NCBI GenBank assembly: GCA_965655865.1
Contig: CBFHJJ010000001.1
Location: forward strand, 184,234-248,233
DNA: 64,000 nucleotides
Direction: 5' to 3'
DNA from: MAG-121220-bin8 sp965655865
GTDB taxonomy: Bacteria > Bacteroidota > Bacteroidia > Flavobacteriales > Flavobacteriaceae
Part shown: piece by piece, positions 51,250-59,368 of the stretch
How positions within the stretch are numbered: position 1 is the first letter of the stretch
Layout: each line of letters starts with the position of its first letter
Translations under genes and position numbers: made by a program
The notes under the pieces: generated by a model
The model's input: only the letters and a program-made list of their open reading frames with translations
The model's database searches: none
What the model was told of the DNA's origin: nothing

Positions 51250-51534
51250 ATGTTTGATATGTTTGGTGACGATATAAATAAATTTGAAGAGGAATTCGAT
51301 AAGAATTTTGATGAGACCTTTTACCAGAGTCTTGTAAATAGTTATGATATATTCTTGGGTAATAAAACCTACAGTGATATTTTGACTGAACAACCAAAAC
51401 CACATTTCTTTTTCTTCGATCCGTTGGAACCACCTACGAAAGTGGATGTTCAAGATCTGATGGATATGTTTGAAGATTATGAGGAGTATGAAAAGTGTGG
51501 GGAATTATTAAACCTTATAAAATACGCATATTAA
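51250..51534 (+). CDS. Acidic phage protein, 94 aa, unknown
   Basis: MFDMFGDDINKFEEEFDKNF then PHFFFFDPLEPPTKVDVQDL and MFEDYEEYEKCGELLNLIKY. Acidic, helical, Phe/Asp-rich. The end resembles short phage proteins with a helix of the form YEEYEKCGELL. Function unknown. Overlaps nothing upstream; TTGAC box at about 51211. Confidence 0.55.
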   Translation: MFDMFGDDINKFEEEFDKNFDETFYQSLVNSYDIFLGNKTYSDILTEQPKPHFFFFDPLEPPTKVDVQDLMDMFEDYEEYEKCGELLNLIKYAY

Positions 51535-51705
51535 ATGGCAGAAAAAATAGAAGATATTGAGTTTGATGTAGATAAAATCAAACAACTTATTATTTACGAT
51601 AAGGAAGTAGCAACTAAATTTGACAACAGTAGAAATTTTCCGAAAGGTCTCGAGTTTACACTTAAGGACGATGGAGAAACATTATTAATTCATTTTAAAA
51701 AATAG
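51535..51705 (+). CDS. Small acidic protein, 56 aa
   Basis: ATG right after the previous stop. MAEKIEDIEFDVDKIKQLII then GLEFTLKDDGETLLIHFKK, an alpha plus beta-hairpin protein. Function unknown. Confidence 0.55.
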   Translation: MAEKIEDIEFDVDKIKQLIIYDKEVATKFDNSRNFPKGLEFTLKDDGETLLIHFKK

Positions 51706-51708
51706 TCT

Positions 51709-51882
51709 GTGTCTCGTAAACCTAAAAACTTAAAACCGTGGGAATTCGTTAAAGATAAAAAACATAATCTTACGACGTTGAGACCCTTTGAGGACCCATC
51801 AACCTTTTATTATCAATTTGATGGGTTTACTTACACACCAGCATGTCAGTCTATGGACTTTGATAATTTACCCGAAAGATAA
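51709..51882 (+). CDS. Small protein, 57 aa, GTG start
   Basis: Only a GTG is available (51709); the frame continues SRKPKNLKPWEFVKDKKHN and ends SMDFDNLPER. It fills the gap exactly between two coupled genes, which supports it. No family recognised. Confidence 0.45.
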   Translation: MSRKPKNLKPWEFVKDKKHNLTTLRPFEDPSTFYYQFDGFTYTPACQSMDFDNLPER

Positions 51883-51886
51883 AAAC

Positions 51887-52117
51887 ATGAAGAAAAAACC
51901 AACTACCATCACCCAACTACTAATAAACGATTTAAATGTGTTAATTGATAAGACCAACGACCCCCAAGCTATCTATCCTTTGGAGGCAGCTAAAGAACTT
52001 ATATTAAAACGAGAACCTGATCAAAAGAAATTTGCATCATATTTTTATGATGAAGGTGCATCCGCAAGACACCCCTACTCTCGAGGATCACACTACTATC
52101 GAGATAAGTTTGAATAA
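51887..52117 (+). CDS. Small protein, 76 aa, unknown
   Basis: ATG at 51887 (MKKKPTTITQLLINDLNVLI). Helix, then EGASARHPYSRGSHYYRDKF, a His/Arg/Tyr-rich end. Longer frame starting at 51788 would overlap the previous gene and is not preferred. Confidence 0.5.
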   Translation: MKKKPTTITQLLINDLNVLIDKTNDPQAIYPLEAAKELILKREPDQKKFASYFYDEGASARHPYSRGSHYYRDKFE

Positions 52118-52154
52118 TAAACATTTGTCTGATATTTATCATTAAAGATCTTTA

Positions 52155-52703
52155 ATGAATCCATTACAAAGTAAAATAAAGGAAATGTTACGTGAATATG
52201 CGGAAATAAATGAGTTATATCCGAGCCCTCATTACGCGTTGAGGATCATGAATCGTTTCAAGGAAGTCATTAGTTATAATATTGTAATGAGTACACCTGA
52301 TAGAGGTAAACTTAGACATGAAGTTGTTGGATCATATGAACTTACGAAACCGGAGAAATTAATGATATTAGATAATGTCAATACGATAGAATCTGTGGAC
52401 ATGCCGACTGATGGGGAATATGGAGTTAAAGTATATGAATATGAATTATCTCACTCAGATTTAGATATGGATTCATTTGATATTGATAAGAGGTTAGATA
52501 TTATGAAATCAACGGTCCAAGGTAACTCATCACTTTATATCCAAGATCCTGTTACCGAAAGTACTGGTGATGTACTTTTTATGATTGTCGAAAATCAAAC
52601 AATCAAAACAATTCTTCATGCCAGATCATTTAACTTGGAAGATAAGTACAACCATTTAGAAAACATATATGGTATGGACGAAATTTGGATGTTAAAAGAC
52701 TAA
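52155..52703 (+). CDS. Phage protein with packaging-type N-terminus, 182 aa
   Basis: MNPLQSKIKEMLREYAEINE opens with a helix ending in L12-R13-E14, another match to (L/I)-x-E. Next, HYALRIMNRFKEVISYNIVM and KLMILDNVNTIESVDMPTDG. Alpha/beta fold, no family recognised. Confidence 0.5.
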   Translation: MNPLQSKIKEMLREYAEINELYPSPHYALRIMNRFKEVISYNIVMSTPDRGKLRHEVVGSYELTKPEKLMILDNVNTIESVDMPTDGEYGVKVYEYELSHSDLDMDSFDIDKRLDIMKSTVQGNSSLYIQDPVTESTGDVLFMIVENQTIKTILHARSFNLEDKYNHLENIYGMDEIWMLKD

Positions 52704-52769
52704 GAATCCCCCAAATTTAATTTGACTATTTAAATATTTTTCATTATATTATTAAAAACTAATAGTAGA

Positions 52770-52868
52770 ATGAGGAAAAGAAATTGGTTGAAATCAATCA
52801 CATGGATTACTGTAGGTCTTATAACAGTGATTTTGTGGTCGTTTATAATAAACACACTCATTTTTTAA
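52770..52868 (+). CDS. Tiny membrane peptide, 32 aa
   Basis: MRKRNWLKSITWITVGLITV then ILWSFIINTLIF: positive start then a single transmembrane helix. A TTTGAC box with an AT-rich downstream element lies upstream. Confidence 0.5.
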   Translation: MRKRNWLKSITWITVGLITVILWSFIINTLIF

Positions 52869-52881
52869 TTTACTAAATAAT

Positions 52882-52959
52882 ATGGTTGACAAACTTATTG
52901 TATGGGTAATATTGATTTTTGCGGTGTGGGTCATCATTGATTCATTTAAAAAAGAATAA
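52882..52959 (+). CDS. Tiny membrane peptide, 25 aa
   Basis: MVDKLIVWVILIFAVWVIID then SFKKE, ending one base before the restriction endonuclease start. Could act as a leader or membrane peptide. Confidence 0.45.
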   Translation: MVDKLIVWVILIFAVWVIIDSFKKE

Positions 52960-52960
52960 G

Positions 52961-53572
52961 ATGGCATATACGGGAGGACCTTTAAACGAATTAAACGGAA
53001 AAATGGGAATATCGGCACCACATAAAAGTGTTGCAGTAATGAAACTCATTAAACAACATAACCCCAAAAGTAAGGGTGAATTGGTAGAACTTATTAGATG
53101 GCACTCTGAAAATAAATGTGAATGTGGTGTAGTTAGTCAAGGGACTGTTGAGGATTTTGGTATAAATCTATATAAATCACAGATGAAATATTGGGGTGAA
53201 AATAGATACACCTTAAGTGAATGTATCCAATGGGAATATGATTTATTTGTAATCCAATCACTAAAGGGTGGTATGATAGAAAGAAGTGTAATTAGTGAAC
53301 TAAGTAGTCGAGTTAGAGAGTACGGTTTCAGTGAAGCACAAGGATTCTTAGATGAGGAACTTCGAATTGATGTTGTCATTACTAAAGAAGGTAAAGATGT
53401 TGGTGGTGTACAGGTTAAACCACTCACATACAGGTTCATGAGACAAGGGGTTATCGACTTTAATGAGACCGCAAATAAGAAATGGAACAAACCAGTTTTC
53501 TATTTATATTATGATATGAATGAAAGACTCATCAATTGTGGTGATTTAATAGAATCAATAAGAGAATTATGA
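52961..53572 (+). CDS. MjaI-like PD-(D/E)xK restriction endonuclease, 203 aa
   Basis: Start taken at 52961 (MAYTGGPLNELNGKMGISAP), one base after the preceding stop. The catalytic region is FLDEELRIDVVITKEGKDVG then GVQVKPLTYRFM: an Asp, ~12 residues, then Q-V-K, a PD-(D/E)xK arrangement. VKP-x-TY together with the preceding LKGGMIERSVISELSSRV pattern resembles the MjaI family, whose characterised member cuts CTAG. The N-terminal helices differ from that family, so the assignment is moderate. No adjacent modification enzyme exists, yet the tetramer CTAG is almost missing from this window, which would make one unnecessary. Confidence 0.55.
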   Translation: MAYTGGPLNELNGKMGISAPHKSVAVMKLIKQHNPKSKGELVELIRWHSENKCECGVVSQGTVEDFGINLYKSQMKYWGENRYTLSECIQWEYDLFVIQSLKGGMIERSVISELSSRVREYGFSEAQGFLDEELRIDVVITKEGKDVGGVQVKPLTYRFMRQGVIDFNETANKKWNKPVFYLYYDMNERLINCGDLIESIREL

Positions 53573-53670
53573 TCAACAAACTAAAAAGATTTTTTAAGTA
53601 TCTAACTTGGTTAGAAGAACAGAGAATGAAAGCCGCGATTAAATCTGGATCTGCAGGACCACTTATGTAA
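53569..53670 (+). CDS. Tiny protein, 33 aa
   Basis: ATGA overlap with the endonuclease stop. MINKLKRFFKYLTWLEEQRM then KAAIKSGSAGPLM, a basic amphipathic helix. Convergent with the next minus-strand gene (8-base overlap). Confidence 0.45.
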   Translation: MINKLKRFFKYLTWLEEQRMKAAIKSGSAGPLM

Positions 53671-54352
53671 ATTGATACAGTTCTGAGAATAAACCAGATA
53701 AATAATAATTATCAGGATCCCTATTGTTGACCCAACCTTCATTAAATGTCACACCTTTAGACGCAAATCTTGTGTTCAAAGTTAAAAAATCAATGGAACC
53801 CTCGGGTTCAATGGTGTGTGTTTGAGTCTCATTACCACCAAAATTCATAATCAAAACAAGACGGTAGTTTGTGGTGTGTTTAGTTAACTCATTACTAAGT
53901 TCCCGACCCTGTTGCTTCATTACTTCGATAATACTCTCTTTTGTTAACCCACTCTCCATCATTAGACTAAGGTCTGTTGGGTGTTTAGTATTTTCGGGGG
54001 ATAAGAAAAACACAAAGAGTTTCTTTTCTCGTGAATCACACAACCGTTTAAACCTATCAACACATCTTTTATAATATTGATAATCATCTTGATTACGAGG
54101 ATCTTTATGGAAAAAAAAGTCTTCGTGATATAATGAATGACCACAGGATCTGTCACTGTATTTACTTTTAATGTCTACGTAGTATTTCGGATCTAAAAAC
54201 TTATCAAAACCATCTTGTAAACAATCAATAATCCCTTTAGTATCACTGAAGACCCAATCAAATGGGTAGGAGGTGTTTTTAATTTTAAGTCGTTGCATGA
54301 AACGACCGGTGTGACAAATAGACCCTAAAGAACATACGTGTTTGTAACTCAT
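53663..54352 (-). CDS. DUF1796 putative papain-like cysteine peptidase family, 229 aa
   Basis: VCSLGSICHTGRFMQRLKIK followed by NTSYPFDWVFSDTKGIIDCL is the DUF1796 signature (S-L-G-x-x-C-H then Y-P-F-D-W). HEDFFFHKDPRNQD provides the typical downstream His. The family has been predicted papain-like but is biochemically unknown; it is often found near glycan or sugar genes. Single minus-strand gene within a plus-strand region. Confidence 0.7.
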   Translation of the reverse strand: MSYKHVCSLGSICHTGRFMQRLKIKNTSYPFDWVFSDTKGIIDCLQDGFDKFLDPKYYVDIKSKYSDRSCGHSLYHEDFFFHKDPRNQDDYQYYKRCVDRFKRLCDSREKKLFVFFLSPENTKHPTDLSLMMESGLTKESIIEVMKQQGRELSNELTKHTTNYRLVLIMNFGGNETQTHTIEPEGSIDFLTLNTRFASKGVTFNEGWVNNRDPDNYYLSGLFSELYQFT

Positions 54353-54403
54353 TCTTATAAATATTATTTACATTAAGTTTTATTTTATTTATATTGTAGT
54401 AAA

Positions 54404-55051
54404 GTGATTATGGAACCAAGAATAGACATGTTTGAACAATGGGAAAGTGAAAGAAAGAATAAATCTTGGATTAAAAGAAAGATTGAATCTATACATTTAT
54501 GGTGGTATCATGACGGCAGATACTACCAGAAGAATTTTATCCAAGGTATTAAAAACATTTGGAACTGGTTACCAATCATATGGAAAGACCGCAACTACGA
54601 CCATTCATATATCTACACACTGTTAGAACACAAACTAAAACTACAGTCAGATTATATTGGGGGTAGAGAAATACACACCAGAGCTAAAAGAGATTCTGAG
54701 GTTATGATGACTTGCGTTAGATTAATAGATAAATGTCGAGAAGGATATTATGAAAGTGAATATTCTGATTTTCATAAATCAAAATATTGGTTTGAAGAGG
54801 TTAAAGATGAACCTGGATATTCAACATGGGAATCAAAAATACTAAGAGAAGATTTTCAAGATTATTTTGATATGTACCCTCTCATTTACAAAAGAGTAAT
54901 GAATGGAGAAGGACCATTTGATTTTGATGGTGAAGACGAGTTAGAAATCAAACTTAGAATCGCAATGAATATAGGTCGTATTAATCAAGAAAGAGCACAT
55001 AAACTTCTATTTAAAATAATAGAAGAGAACATTCAAAAATGGTGGGATTAA
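54404..55051 (+). CDS. Conserved phage protein, 215 aa, unknown
   Basis: Tryptophan-rich helical protein (KSWIKRKIESIHLWWYHDGR, then FIQGIKNIWNWLPIIWKDRN) with a C-terminal AHKLLFKIIEENIQKWW. I recall this type as a frequent but unassigned protein of large phages. No catalytic motif evident. Confidence 0.6.
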   Translation: MIMEPRIDMFEQWESERKNKSWIKRKIESIHLWWYHDGRYYQKNFIQGIKNIWNWLPIIWKDRNYDHSYIYTLLEHKLKLQSDYIGGREIHTRAKRDSEVMMTCVRLIDKCREGYYESEYSDFHKSKYWFEEVKDEPGYSTWESKILREDFQDYFDMYPLIYKRVMNGEGPFDFDGEDELEIKLRIAMNIGRINQERAHKLLFKIIEENIQKWWD

Positions 55052-55094
55052 ATGGAACACCAATTATAATACAATTAAATAAAGAAAAACAATT

Positions 55095-55280
55095 ATGAAT
55101 CAAGAAGAAAGAGGAGTACTTTACGAACAATATTTGGCGGAGTACCACAGATTAGAAAACCAAATAGGTCAAATTAAAATGAATAAATTTGAATTCAATG
55201 ACGAGGAGCAAGATAAAATCCGTCTCTTAGAAAGAAAGAAAAAATATATCATGGGTAGAGTTTCAGAATTAGGTGGGTAA
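55095..55280 (+). CDS. Small coiled-coil protein, 61 aa
   Basis: MNQEERGVLYEQYLAEYHRL then DKIRLLERKKKYIMGRVSEL. Two long charged helices, likely a coiled coil. Function unknown. Confidence 0.55.
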   Translation: MNQEERGVLYEQYLAEYHRLENQIGQIKMNKFEFNDEEQDKIRLLERKKKYIMGRVSELGG

Positions 55281-55296
55281 AAAATACTAAAAAACA

Positions 55297-55328
55297 TTTG
55301 GTATATCACAAAAACTATTATATATTTG
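55297..55328 (+). promoter_or_regulatory. Bacteroidota-type promoter
   Basis: TTTG at 55297-55300 and TATATTTG at 55321-55328, 20 bases apart, 26 bases before the PcfJ-like start codon. Confidence 0.72.
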
Positions 55329-55354
55329 TGTAATTAAACAAACCATGTGGGTCA

Positions 55355-56938
55355 ATGGAAATTTTACAAAAGTATAATGTAGTAACTAAACAACAAGAGA
55401 ATGGACTCCCGATCACAGTAATTACGGATCAGGATGAAATTAAAAAATTGTACGGAGATAAAAATTACCGTATAGAAACTGACACCTTAGAGAGAAAGTT
55501 AACTATAAAAGATAATGTACTTGTTCTTAAGAAGAGTGTTTTAGTAAAGACTCGTAGAGAAGGTAAACAGTTCTTCGGAAAGAGATTAGAAGTTAGGTAT
55601 CTAAAAGTAGACTTAAACACTGGTAATTTTCTTACACTATATAGTTTAGGTGGAATTAAAAAGAAAAGACAGTTAATCATAAGGAGGAATTGTTTTGATA
55701 AGTTAGAACCTTTCTTCGATTTCACCAATGGTGATTTTTGGGATACAAGTCTTTTCAGACAAAACTATCTTCCCAAAGAAACTTTAGATAATCCGACATT
55801 ACAAAATCCAATTACGGATTTTTTGGTGGAAAAGTACTCAAAATCATGGTTAGGTCAAGACCTTATGGGGTTATTTACTCGTATTTTCATACAGAAAAAA
55901 GGAATAAAAGCACCAGATGGTGATGTTGATAGACTCATCACACGTTTTTACCCCACACAGAAATTCTTAAAGAAAAATAATAATAAGTTAGTTCAATCTG
56001 TGTTGGATTACTTAGGTATGAACGACAGTTATACCGTAAAGTTAGTTCATAAACATCCTGAATTAGATTATAGGTTATTAAAAACTATTCATCACGTATT
56101 GGGTGGACCAAAATATTTAAGTAATGTGGACTCAAATATCTTTGGGGGTTACACAAAAGATTTTATAGATCAGGGAGCGATAACAAATGATCCAAACATA
56201 ACTAAATTCAGTCTACGTGTATTGGGACAAGATCTAAATCAACTACCCGAATTGACTGATAAAGAAAAGGGTAACTTGGTTAAGATGTTAAATGATGTAA
56301 CAAGTTTCAAAACATTAAATAGTGTACCCTACCATATGATTGTGGATCACCTAAATATGATTAAACAGGTACGACCTTATAACCCAAATATAGGTTTACA
56401 CTCAACTACGTTTAGAACATTTGATCAAGAACACACCGAACTTTCAGAAGAAGTAAGTAAAATAAGGAAAGGATACGTTGTTTCTTATAAATTTCATCCT
56501 CTTATGGTTAAGGATATAGAAACACCTTTGGGTCTTAATGGTGAATATGTACCATACATACTTAAAGATGAAAACGACTATACAGAAGAGGGTAAGTATA
56601 TGAAACATTGTGTGGGTTCCTATTATGATAAGGATAAATCAATTATTATATCTTTAAGAAATAGTAGTGAGTTTACTTTAGGTGGTCGAAATGAAAGATG
56701 GACAATTGAGTTTGATGTAAAGAATGGTGATATTATTCAGTGTATGGGTAAACAAAATTCAGCACCACCAATATTCATAATGGATATGATTAAAAATAAC
56801 CTTTTAAAGAAAACACGTACGTGGTCAAGAACTAACAGGTTGAAGTCTATAGAGAAAGTAGTAACACCATTAAAAATAAATGGAAAGGAAATAGATGTGT
56901 CAGAATATAACACACACGATATTGATTTACCATTTTAA
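55355..56938 (+). CDS. PcfJ-like protein, 527 aa
   Basis: The C-terminal domain has the PcfJ core more clearly than the 28.7-kb paralogue: EEGKYMKHCVGSYYDKDKSI, then IISLRNSSEFTLGGRNERWT and GDIIQCMGKQNSAPP. Residues before (LNMIKQVRPYNPNIGLHSTT) match the family helix region. The N-terminal 200 residues are basic beta-rich. PcfJ function is unproven. Own promoter upstream. Confidence 0.72.
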   Translation: MEILQKYNVVTKQQENGLPITVITDQDEIKKLYGDKNYRIETDTLERKLTIKDNVLVLKKSVLVKTRREGKQFFGKRLEVRYLKVDLNTGNFLTLYSLGGIKKKRQLIIRRNCFDKLEPFFDFTNGDFWDTSLFRQNYLPKETLDNPTLQNPITDFLVEKYSKSWLGQDLMGLFTRIFIQKKGIKAPDGDVDRLITRFYPTQKFLKKNNNKLVQSVLDYLGMNDSYTVKLVHKHPELDYRLLKTIHHVLGGPKYLSNVDSNIFGGYTKDFIDQGAITNDPNITKFSLRVLGQDLNQLPELTDKEKGNLVKMLNDVTSFKTLNSVPYHMIVDHLNMIKQVRPYNPNIGLHSTTFRTFDQEHTELSEEVSKIRKGYVVSYKFHPLMVKDIETPLGLNGEYVPYILKDENDYTEEGKYMKHCVGSYYDKDKSIIISLRNSSEFTLGGRNERWTIEFDVKNGDIIQCMGKQNSAPPIFIMDMIKNNLLKKTRTWSRTNRLKSIEKVVTPLKINGKEIDVSEYNTHDIDLPF

Positions 56939-56944
56939 ATATCT

Positions 56945-57196
56945 ATGAAGGGAGAATACACATACAAAGATAATATGGGGGTCATGGACCACATCATCAA
57001 TGAGTTAATGATCGTTAGGACCACACAGGAAATCGAGGAATTCGATAAGTCAGTAATGATAACGTTTCTAACTATGTTCCCATCAGTATCTGAAAAGGGG
57101 GATATAATAGAGAGAATGTTTAATGATTATTGTGATGATTACACAGTAAAAGAATGGTACGAGAGTCTATTCAAAGTAAAAATAACAAAGAGATGA
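56945..57196 (+). CDS. Small protein, 83 aa, unknown
   Basis: MKGEYTYKDNMGVMDHIINE then EIEEFDKSVMITFLTMFPSV. Helical. Ends with an ATGA-type overlap into the next gene. Confidence 0.5.
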   Translation: MKGEYTYKDNMGVMDHIINELMIVRTTQEIEEFDKSVMITFLTMFPSVSEKGDIIERMFNDYCDDYTVKEWYESLFKVKITKR

Positions 57197-57384
57197 TGAG
57201 TCAAAAAATGTTAATGGATAACATCAACAGGGATGATGTATGGAATAGAGCAAAACATGAGTACGCGTCGATTCTATTAGAGACCTATGATTCAGAAGAT
57301 ACAAGAAAATTCCTATGGGATAAATTTAAAACCACGGGGGATTATTATTATTGTTCAATATTAAAAAATAAAAAATTATTATGA
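57193..57384 (+). CDS. Small helical protein, 63 aa
   Basis: Start taken at 57193 (MMSQKMLMDNINRDDVWNRA), overlapping the previous stop. Helical, ends YYYCSILKNKKLL. Unknown. Confidence 0.5.
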   Translation: MMSQKMLMDNINRDDVWNRAKHEYASILLETYDSEDTRKFLWDKFKTTGDYYYCSILKNKKLL

Positions 57385-57485
57385 AGAAATTTAGAATCAA
57401 ATGGGTCCTAATACTAACGTACGCATTATTCAGTATTATATATACAACGGTAGGGTTGGTACGTATGTTAATTAATTTAATTTAA
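57381..57485 (+). CDS. Tiny membrane peptide, 34 aa
   Basis: Four-base overlap with the previous stop. MKKFRIKWVLILTYALFSII then YTTVGLVRMLINLI: basic start, long hydrophobic helix. Confidence 0.5.
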   Translation: MKKFRIKWVLILTYALFSIIYTTVGLVRMLINLI

Positions 57486-57497
57486 AAAAGTAAAATT

Positions 57498-57665
57498 ATG
57501 AAATTCATTAGAAATTGGTATCCAATCATATTGGCATTTATGTGTCTACTGTATTCAGTTGGGTTGGGTTTATTCGGAATGACAGATGAGGCACAGTACT
57601 CAGCACACTGGCCAGGAACTATCCTCCTCTTTGCGATAGCAATCAGACAAAGAAGATCATCATGA
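57498..57665 (+). CDS. Small membrane protein, 55 aa
   Basis: MKFIRNWYPIILAFMCLLYS then PGTILLFAIAIRQRRSS: two transmembrane helices with a short outer loop. Overlaps the next start by 4 bases. Confidence 0.55.
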   Translation: MKFIRNWYPIILAFMCLLYSVGLGLFGMTDEAQYSAHWPGTILLFAIAIRQRRSS

Positions 57666-57883
57666 ATATAGGGATGTTTATAATCGGGGGGATAATATTC
57701 TCCGTGTATATGTATTTCACGATATGGAATATATATTACTCGTCAAAGAAACAAAGGGAGGAAAACTACCCAACACTGAAAAAAAAGAAGACACCATCAG
57801 GGACAAGTGGTCGAAAGAGTGTTAAACATACGGTAAGGTCTAAGAAACAGAACGTAAGGGTCAAGGTAAATGAGAAAGTATAA
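57662..57883 (+). CDS. Membrane-anchored basic protein, 73 aa
   Basis: One N-terminal transmembrane helix (IGMFIIGGIIFSVYMYFTIW) then a strongly basic tail (KKKKTPSGTSGRKSVKHTVR). Could tether nucleic acid to the membrane. Overlaps the next gene by 14 bases. Confidence 0.5.
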   Translation: MNIGMFIIGGIIFSVYMYFTIWNIYYSSKKQREENYPTLKKKKTPSGTSGRKSVKHTVRSKKQNVRVKVNEKV

Positions 57884-58109
57884 TAAGACACTAATAAAGG
57901 TTATAAGGTGGGGTTTGAGGTTACACTCAATACTACACGTTGTTGAATTCTTTTCAGCACTTTATGAAACTGCGTATATCACTGCGGTGATTGCGTTTTC
58001 TGCAACACTAATAGAGATATTGGCGAGTGTGGTTCTACCAAAAGAGCATGTACATTTCAAAGGTGTCATAAATGAAGTTCACGAAACATGTGATCAAAAA
58101 GAAAGATAA
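57870..58109 (+). CDS. Small membrane protein, 79 aa
   Basis: MRKYNKTLIKVIRWGLRLHS then ALYETAYITAVIAFSATLIE, ILASVVLPKEH: two hydrophobic helices. Stop overlaps the oxygenase start by one base. Confidence 0.5.
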   Translation: MRKYNKTLIKVIRWGLRLHSILHVVEFFSALYETAYITAVIAFSATLIEILASVVLPKEHVHFKGVINEVHETCDQKER

Positions 58110-58732
58110 TGGGATTATTTAAGTTCAAGTACGAAGTTGGTCAGGCAATACCAAAGGTAGAGACTAAAGTAGTGATGGAGGATATAAAGAAACAGAATGA
58201 TAAGTTCTTTGTTACCGACGCACATGGTGGGATAGAGTTATCTGTTTTTGAAACACCTTACAACGATATGGATGATTGTAAGGGTAAAGAAATAATGGAT
58301 CTTAGAATTTCTCAGTTAGAGGAAAGGTTAGGGTTAAAGTACGATGAACATAATAAGTTTATTATTATCTACACTGGTGACTTTCTTGAAATGATCCCAC
58401 ACTATGACGATCAGAGTACACGAACGTCTTTAATTTATTTGACTACTGATTTTGAGGGGGGATCTACATCGTTTCCACTTGCGGGGACGGAACACAAACC
58501 ACAAGATTATAGACCTGGTCATTATATACACTATAGTTCTCGACATATACATTCGTTTCATGGTGGAATGCCGGTAACTAAGGGAACAAAGGTTGTTATT
58601 GTGTTAAGAAGTACATGGCCAAGTAAGTTTAAAAGTTTGACTCTCTTATGGGAGGTCATCTGTTATTCTTATGTACAGATACGTAATTTATTTACAAGGG
58701 GAAACCTAAGGAAAAACAAGGGATCAGAATGA
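58109..58732 (+). CDS. 2-oxoglutarate/Fe(II) oxygenase (prolyl-hydroxylase-like), 207 aa
   Basis: The iron ligands are visible: H98-Y-D100 in EMIPHYDDQSTR and H151 in HSFHGGMPVTKGTKVVIVLR, with a basic residue 10 or 16 positions later for 2-oxoglutarate. LIYLTTDFEGGSTSFP is the usual strand between. Phage members of this family are widespread; hydroxylation targets include proteins, nucleobases and small molecules. It ends with a hydrophobic/basic C-terminal helix (SLTLLWEVICYSYVQIRNLF), suggesting membrane contact. Confidence 0.82.
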   Translation: MGLFKFKYEVGQAIPKVETKVVMEDIKKQNDKFFVTDAHGGIELSVFETPYNDMDDCKGKEIMDLRISQLEERLGLKYDEHNKFIIIYTGDFLEMIPHYDDQSTRTSLIYLTTDFEGGSTSFPLAGTEHKPQDYRPGHYIHYSSRHIHSFHGGMPVTKGTKVVIVLRSTWPSKFKSLTLLWEVICYSYVQIRNLFTRGNLRKNKGSE

Positions 58733-58818
58733 GAATAGACGAAGAAAAAATCTATACGATTATTAATATCCTGATAGTTCTTGGGTTATTCACTTTAATG
58801 TTACTCGGGGGAGGATGA
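58729..58818 (+). CDS. Tiny membrane peptide, 29 aa
   Basis: Overlaps the oxygenase stop by 4 bases and the next start by 4. MRIDEEKIYTIINILIVLGL then FTLMLLGGG: a single hydrophobic helix. Confidence 0.5.
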   Translation: MRIDEEKIYTIINILIVLGLFTLMLLGGG

Positions 58819-59045
58819 AGATAGAGGATATAGATAGAATTATAGAAATGGCGTGGGAGGATAGAACTCCTTTTGAAGCTATAGAATTCCAATTTGGTAT
58901 CAAAGAGAATGAGGTTCGTAAGATAATGAGAACCCATATGAAAGACTCATCCTTTAAAATGTGGAGGAAACGTGTAAAGGGTAGGAAGACCAAACACACT
59001 AAAACGTCAGAATCAGATAGATTCAAATCTAAAAATCAGAAATAA
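58815..59045 (+). CDS. DUF2805/TIGR03643 family protein, 76 aa
   Basis: IEDIDRIIEMAWEDRTPFEA then IEFQFGIKENEVRKIMRTHM and SSFKMWRKRVKGRKTKH match this small family point by point. It is known from Bacteroidota, proteobacteria and cyanobacteria with unknown function; the pattern suggests a helix-turn-helix DNA-binding fold. A phage copy is likely host-derived. Confidence 0.82.
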   Translation: MKIEDIDRIIEMAWEDRTPFEAIEFQFGIKENEVRKIMRTHMKDSSFKMWRKRVKGRKTKHTKTSESDRFKSKNQK

Positions 59046-59051
59046 ATAGAT

Positions 59052-59189
59052 ATGAAAACACCAATAGAAAAATTAATAGATAAGTTAGAAGATTTGAGAG
59101 ACTCTATTCCAGATAGTGATGCCATGTATAGAGGAGGAGTAATAAACTCCATAAGGTTAGCAGAAGAAATGATTGATCAAAATGAGTAA
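59052..59189 (+). CDS. Small helical protein, 45 aa
   Basis: MKTPIEKLIDKLEDLRDSIP then DAMYRGGVINSIRLAEEMID. Two amphipathic helices. Unknown. Overlaps the next start by 8 bases. Confidence 0.5.
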   Translation: MKTPIEKLIDKLEDLRDSIPDSDAMYRGGVINSIRLAEEMIDQNE

Positions 59190-59367
59190 AGAATCAAAAG
59201 AGTGGTTAGATAGAAACGAGTGGCCCGACATTCCTGTTGATAGTGATGCGTATTCTCATTACACACACTTATCAGAACTAATGGAACAGTTTGCTAAAGA
59301 ATATCATGAGAAACAATTGGTTAAGTACGCAATTGTACAAAGAAGTAAATTTAATAAATTTTTATAG
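59182..59367 (+). CDS. Small acidic protein, 61 aa
   Basis: Start at 59182 (MSKESKEWLDRNEWPDIPVD). Helical with ELMEQFAKEYHEKQLVKYAI. Unknown. Confidence 0.5.
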   Translation: MSKESKEWLDRNEWPDIPVDSDAYSHYTHLSELMEQFAKEYHEKQLVKYAIVQRSKFNKFL

Positions 59368-59368
59368 T

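Noticed and set aside
53100..53500. Minus-strand ORF opposite the endonuclease
   Set aside because: It is a shadow of the endonuclease, which has the catalytic motif and tight coupling to neighbours.
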